DNA of 64,000 nucleotides from Peptococcaceae bacterium (GTDB lineage: Bacteria > Bacillota > Peptococcia > Peptococcales > Peptococcaceae). Each line of letters opens with the position of its first letter. Position 1 is the stretch's first letter. This document shows positions 61,869 to 64,000 of this stretch, one piece after another. A program made the translations under genes and the position numbers. The stretch is taken from contig JAFQEO010000008.1 in the NCBI GenBank assembly GCA_017399005.1, positions 57,648 through 121,647 on the forward strand, read 5' to 3'. The notes beneath the pieces are model-generated. The model was not told the origin of the DNA, ran no database searches, and was given only the letters and a program-made list of their open reading frames with translations.

Positions 61869-63542
61869 ATGAGAAGTCATGAAGTTACAAAAGGTGTTGC
61901 CCGTGCACCACATCGTTCCTTAATGTATGCCATGGGTTATCTGCCGGAAGATTTAGAAAAACCATTAATTGGTGTGGTTTGCGCCCACAATGAAATTATT
62001 CCTGGTCATTCTCATCTGAACCAGATTGCGGAATTTGTTAAAAAAGGTGTGTTAGCTGGTGGCGGTACACCGATGGAATTTCCGGCAATCGGTATCTGTG
62101 ACGGGATTGCTATGAACCACAGCGGTATGAAATATCCGCTGGCTACCCGTGAACTGATTGCGGACTCCATTGAATCGGTAAGTATGGGTCATAAATTTGA
62201 CGGTTTAGTATTAATCGGCAACTGTGATAAAATTGTGCCTGGTATGTTAATGGCAGCAGCACGTCTGAATATTCCTTCTATTTATGTAAGTGGCGGTCCT
62301 ATGCTGGCAGGCAGCCACAAAGGTCAGCCATCTGACCTGATTAAAGGGCCTTTTGAAATGGTTGGGCAGTGTACCAGCGGCAAAATTACCGAAGAAGAAC
62401 TGGAGGAAATCGCAAGAACCTCCTGCCCGGGTTGCGGAAGCTGTGCCGGTATGTATACCGCAAACACCATGAACTGTCTGGCAGAAGTTCTGGGTATGGC
62501 TCTGCCTGGTAACGGCACCATTCCTGCTGTATATGGCGATCGCCGTGCACTGGCAAAACGTGCCGGCATGGAAATCGTAAAAATGGTAGAAAAAGATATC
62601 AAACCAAGAGATATTTTAACACTGGAATCTTTCCAGAATGCTATCGCTGCAGACATGGCAATTGGCGGTTCCAGCAATACCGTACTGCATCTGCTGGCAA
62701 TTGCAAAACAGGCGCAGGTGGAATTGTCTCTGGATGAGTTTGACCGCATCAGTGGTTTTGTACCGCATATCAGTAAACTGAATCCATCTGGCAAACATCA
62801 TATCCAGCAGCTGTATGCTGCCGGTGGTATGGACGGTGTGCTGAAAACCTTACTGGATGGCGGTTTGATTAACGGTAACTGCATCAATGTAACAGGTGCT
62901 ACTTTAACAGAACGTCTTGCAGATGCACAGGTATTTGACAGAGAGGTTATCCGTTCTCTGGAAAATGCTCATTCTGCTACTGGCGGTATTGCAATTCTGA
63001 ACGGCAATCTGGCTCCAGACGGTGCTGTTGTAAAAGCTGCCGGTGTAAAACCGGAAATGATGGTACACGAAGGCCCTGCCCGTGTATTCAACTCGGAAGA
63101 AGAAGCGTTTGCAGCAATCACAGGCAATCAGATTCATGCAGGTGATGTTGTGGTTATCCGTTATGAAGGTCCAAAAGGCGGTCCTGGTATGCGCGAAATG
63201 CTGAGCCCGACTGCAGCTATCATTGGTGCAGGTCTGGATACAGAGTGTGCATTGATTACAGACGGACGTTTCTCTGGCGGTACTGCTGGTGCTGCAATTG
63301 GTCATGTTTCTCCGGAAGCGGCAGAAGGCGGCCCGATTGCATTTATTGAAGAAGGCGATATCATTGCAATTGATATTCCAAATCGTAAACTGGAACTGAA
63401 AGTATCTGATGAAGAACTGGCGAAGAGAAAAGAAGGGTGGACACCGAAAAAAGTGGAAACCTTCCCGAACTCTTATCTGAAACGCTATGCATATCTGGTT
63501 ACTTCTGCAAGTACCGGTGCAACGATGCGCGATGACTTTTAA
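61869..63542 (+). CDS. ilvD: Dihydroxy-acid dehydratase
   Basis: A 557-aa iron-sulfur enzyme of branched-chain amino-acid and pantothenate synthesis that dehydrates 2,3-dihydroxy-isovalerate and its homologue. The cluster cysteines are visible in [11 protein letters not shown] and [26 protein letters not shown] and [20 protein letters not shown] are family blocks. It is monocistronic here, with no other ilv genes in view. ATG 61869 follows AAGGAG. Confidence 0.96.
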   Translation: MRSHEVTKGVARAPHRSLMYAMGYLPEDLEKPLIGVVCAHNEIIPGHSHLNQIAEFVKKGVLAGGGTPMEFPAIGICDGIAMNHSGMKYPLATRELIADSIESVSMGHKFDGLVLIGNCDKIVPGMLMAAARLNIPSIYVSGGPMLAGSHKGQPSDLIKGPFEMVGQCTSGKITEEELEEIARTSCPGCGSCAGMYTANTMNCLAEVLGMALPGNGTIPAVYGDRRALAKRAGMEIVKMVEKDIKPRDILTLESFQNAIAADMAIGGSSNTVLHLLAIAKQAQVELSLDEFDRISGFVPHISKLNPSGKHHIQQLYAAGGMDGVLKTLLDGGLINGNCINVTGATLTERLADAQVFDREVIRSLENAHSATGGIAILNGNLAPDGAVVKAAGVKPEMMVHEGPARVFNSEEEAFAAITGNQIHAGDVVVIRYEGPKGGPGMREMLSPTAAIIGAGLDTECALITDGRFSGGTAGAAIGHVSPEAAEGGPIAFIEEGDIIAIDIPNRKLELKVSDEELAKRKEGWTPKKVETFPNSYLKRYAYLVTSASTGATMRDDF

Positions 63543-63595
63543 TCGACGTTCTGCCAGATAAGAAGTTGTATAATAAAAAAGAGATTATATAGAAG

Positions 63596-63635
63596 ACAAG
63601 GGACCAGGTGGCTGTGCACCGAGTCCCTTGTTTTA
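63596..63635 (+). terminator. Terminator after ilvD
   Basis: ACAAGGGAC and GTCCCTTGT form a 9-bp outer stem, with GTG/CAC pairing inside, followed by TTTTATA. Confidence 0.85.
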
Positions 63636-63685
63636 TAGGCTGTGATACAAGAAACACATTTCTGAAAAATAATGCAAAAAAGTAG

Positions 63686-63715
63686 TTGACAGAAGGGAGG
63701 AGGAAGTGATAAGAT
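63686..63715 (+). promoter_or_regulatory. rRNA operon promoter P1
   Basis: A perfect TTGACA (63686-63691), an 18-base purine-rich spacer and TAAGAT (63710-63715). Confidence 0.7.
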
Positions 63716-63779
63716 ATCAAAGTCGTCAGCGAGAAGCTAACACCGAATGACAAATCTGAAAAATATTTGAAAAAAAGTG

Positions 63780-63808
63780 TTGACAAGAAGCTGAAGACAT
63801 GGTAATAT
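63780..63808 (+). promoter_or_regulatory. rRNA operon promoter P2
   Basis: A perfect TTGACA (63780-63785), a 17-base spacer and TAATAT (63803-63808). Two tandem strong promoters 94 bases apart are typical for rRNA operons. Confidence 0.75.
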
Positions 63809-64000
63809 GATAAAGCTGTCGCGAGGCGATGGCGCACCCGACCAGAAAGGCGTCGGGCGAAGCTCTTTGAAAATTAAACAGTTGAATAAGCGAACAAAAC
63901 CAGATGATAGAAACACACTATCGGATGAAAATCGTGATAGTGCGGACTAAAACAATTCTAGTTTTTCGGAATAACGAAAGACGCTAAGCAAGTAAGTGAA
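63809..64000 (+). other. rRNA leader (16S gene expected just past the edge)
   Basis: The leader holds a CCCGAC...GTCGGG hairpin near 63837-63858 and the AGCTCTTTGAAAATTAAAC element (63859-63877), a landmark seen before many Bacillota 16S genes. No 16S start sequence is inside the window. The 3'-most bases (AACGAAAGACGC...) are still leader. Confidence 0.7.

Noticed and set aside
1..64000. CRISPR array, prophage or insertion sequence
   Set aside because: No regularly spaced direct repeats, transposase, integrase or phage structural gene is present; the only repeat element is the short palindrome at 42.8 kb.

Overview
The window is a 64 kb chromosomal segment of an anaerobic, endospore-lineage Bacillota. 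The spoIIGA-sigE pair, a PASTA-tailed SpoVD-type division transpeptidase and a meso-diaminopimelate-type MurE all point that way. A protein with three SLH domains and the DsrMK-only (no DsrJOP) sulfite-reduction module fit Negativicutes or a Peptococcaceae-like clostridium. The genus cannot be fixed from the sequence alone.

Layout. 1-15.4 kb is a nearly uninterrupted division and cell-wall (dcw) cluster: rsmH (cut by the window edge), ftsL, ftsI/spoVD, murE, murF, mraY, murD, ftsW, murG, murC, murB, ftsQ and ftsZ, with no ftsA. 15.5-19.1 kb holds spoIIGA, sigE, pgeF and a short-chain dehydrogenase. 19.2-21.1 kb carries an inverted DUF881-sbp-DUF881 block that in Bacillus lies inside the dcw cluster. 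21.4-31.7 kb is a forward block of cdaA, cdaR, glmM, acpS, nnr, alr, mazF, tex and an amidohydrolase, then an orphan 53-codon gene. 31.8-37.3 kb is reverse: a TauE/SafE transporter, an alanine/glycine:cation symporter, queH and topB. 37.6-41.4 kb is forward: dapF, zapA, a divergent glutamate-cysteine-ligase-like protein, DUF454 and a membrane protein. 41.5-48.1 kb is reverse: a D,D-carboxypeptidase, dsrK, dsrM, a membrane protein, a HAD phosphatase, a GNAT acetyltransferase, tRNA-Lys and a small membrane protein. 48.4-52.9 kb holds an M23 peptidase, a lipase-like hydrolase, an MBL-fold protein and a lipoprotein.

53.1-58.2 kb is the main accessory feature, a dissimilatory sulfite reductase locus: cbiA-type amidase (dsrN), ferredoxin, dsrA, dsrB, dsrD, an unrecognised 66-aa gene and dsrC. 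DsrAB would reduce sulfite and load sulfur onto DsrC as a trisulfide, and the separately placed DsrMK would reduce that trisulfide with quinol electrons. No sat, aprAB or qmo genes are in view, so sulfate reduction cannot be claimed. The rest is xpt-pbuX, an SLH protein, ilvD, and the tandem promoters and leader of an rRNA operon whose 16S gene should start just past the right edge.

Most starts were chosen by Shine-Dalgarno spacing. Several differ from the longest open frame, and each case is noted in its entry.
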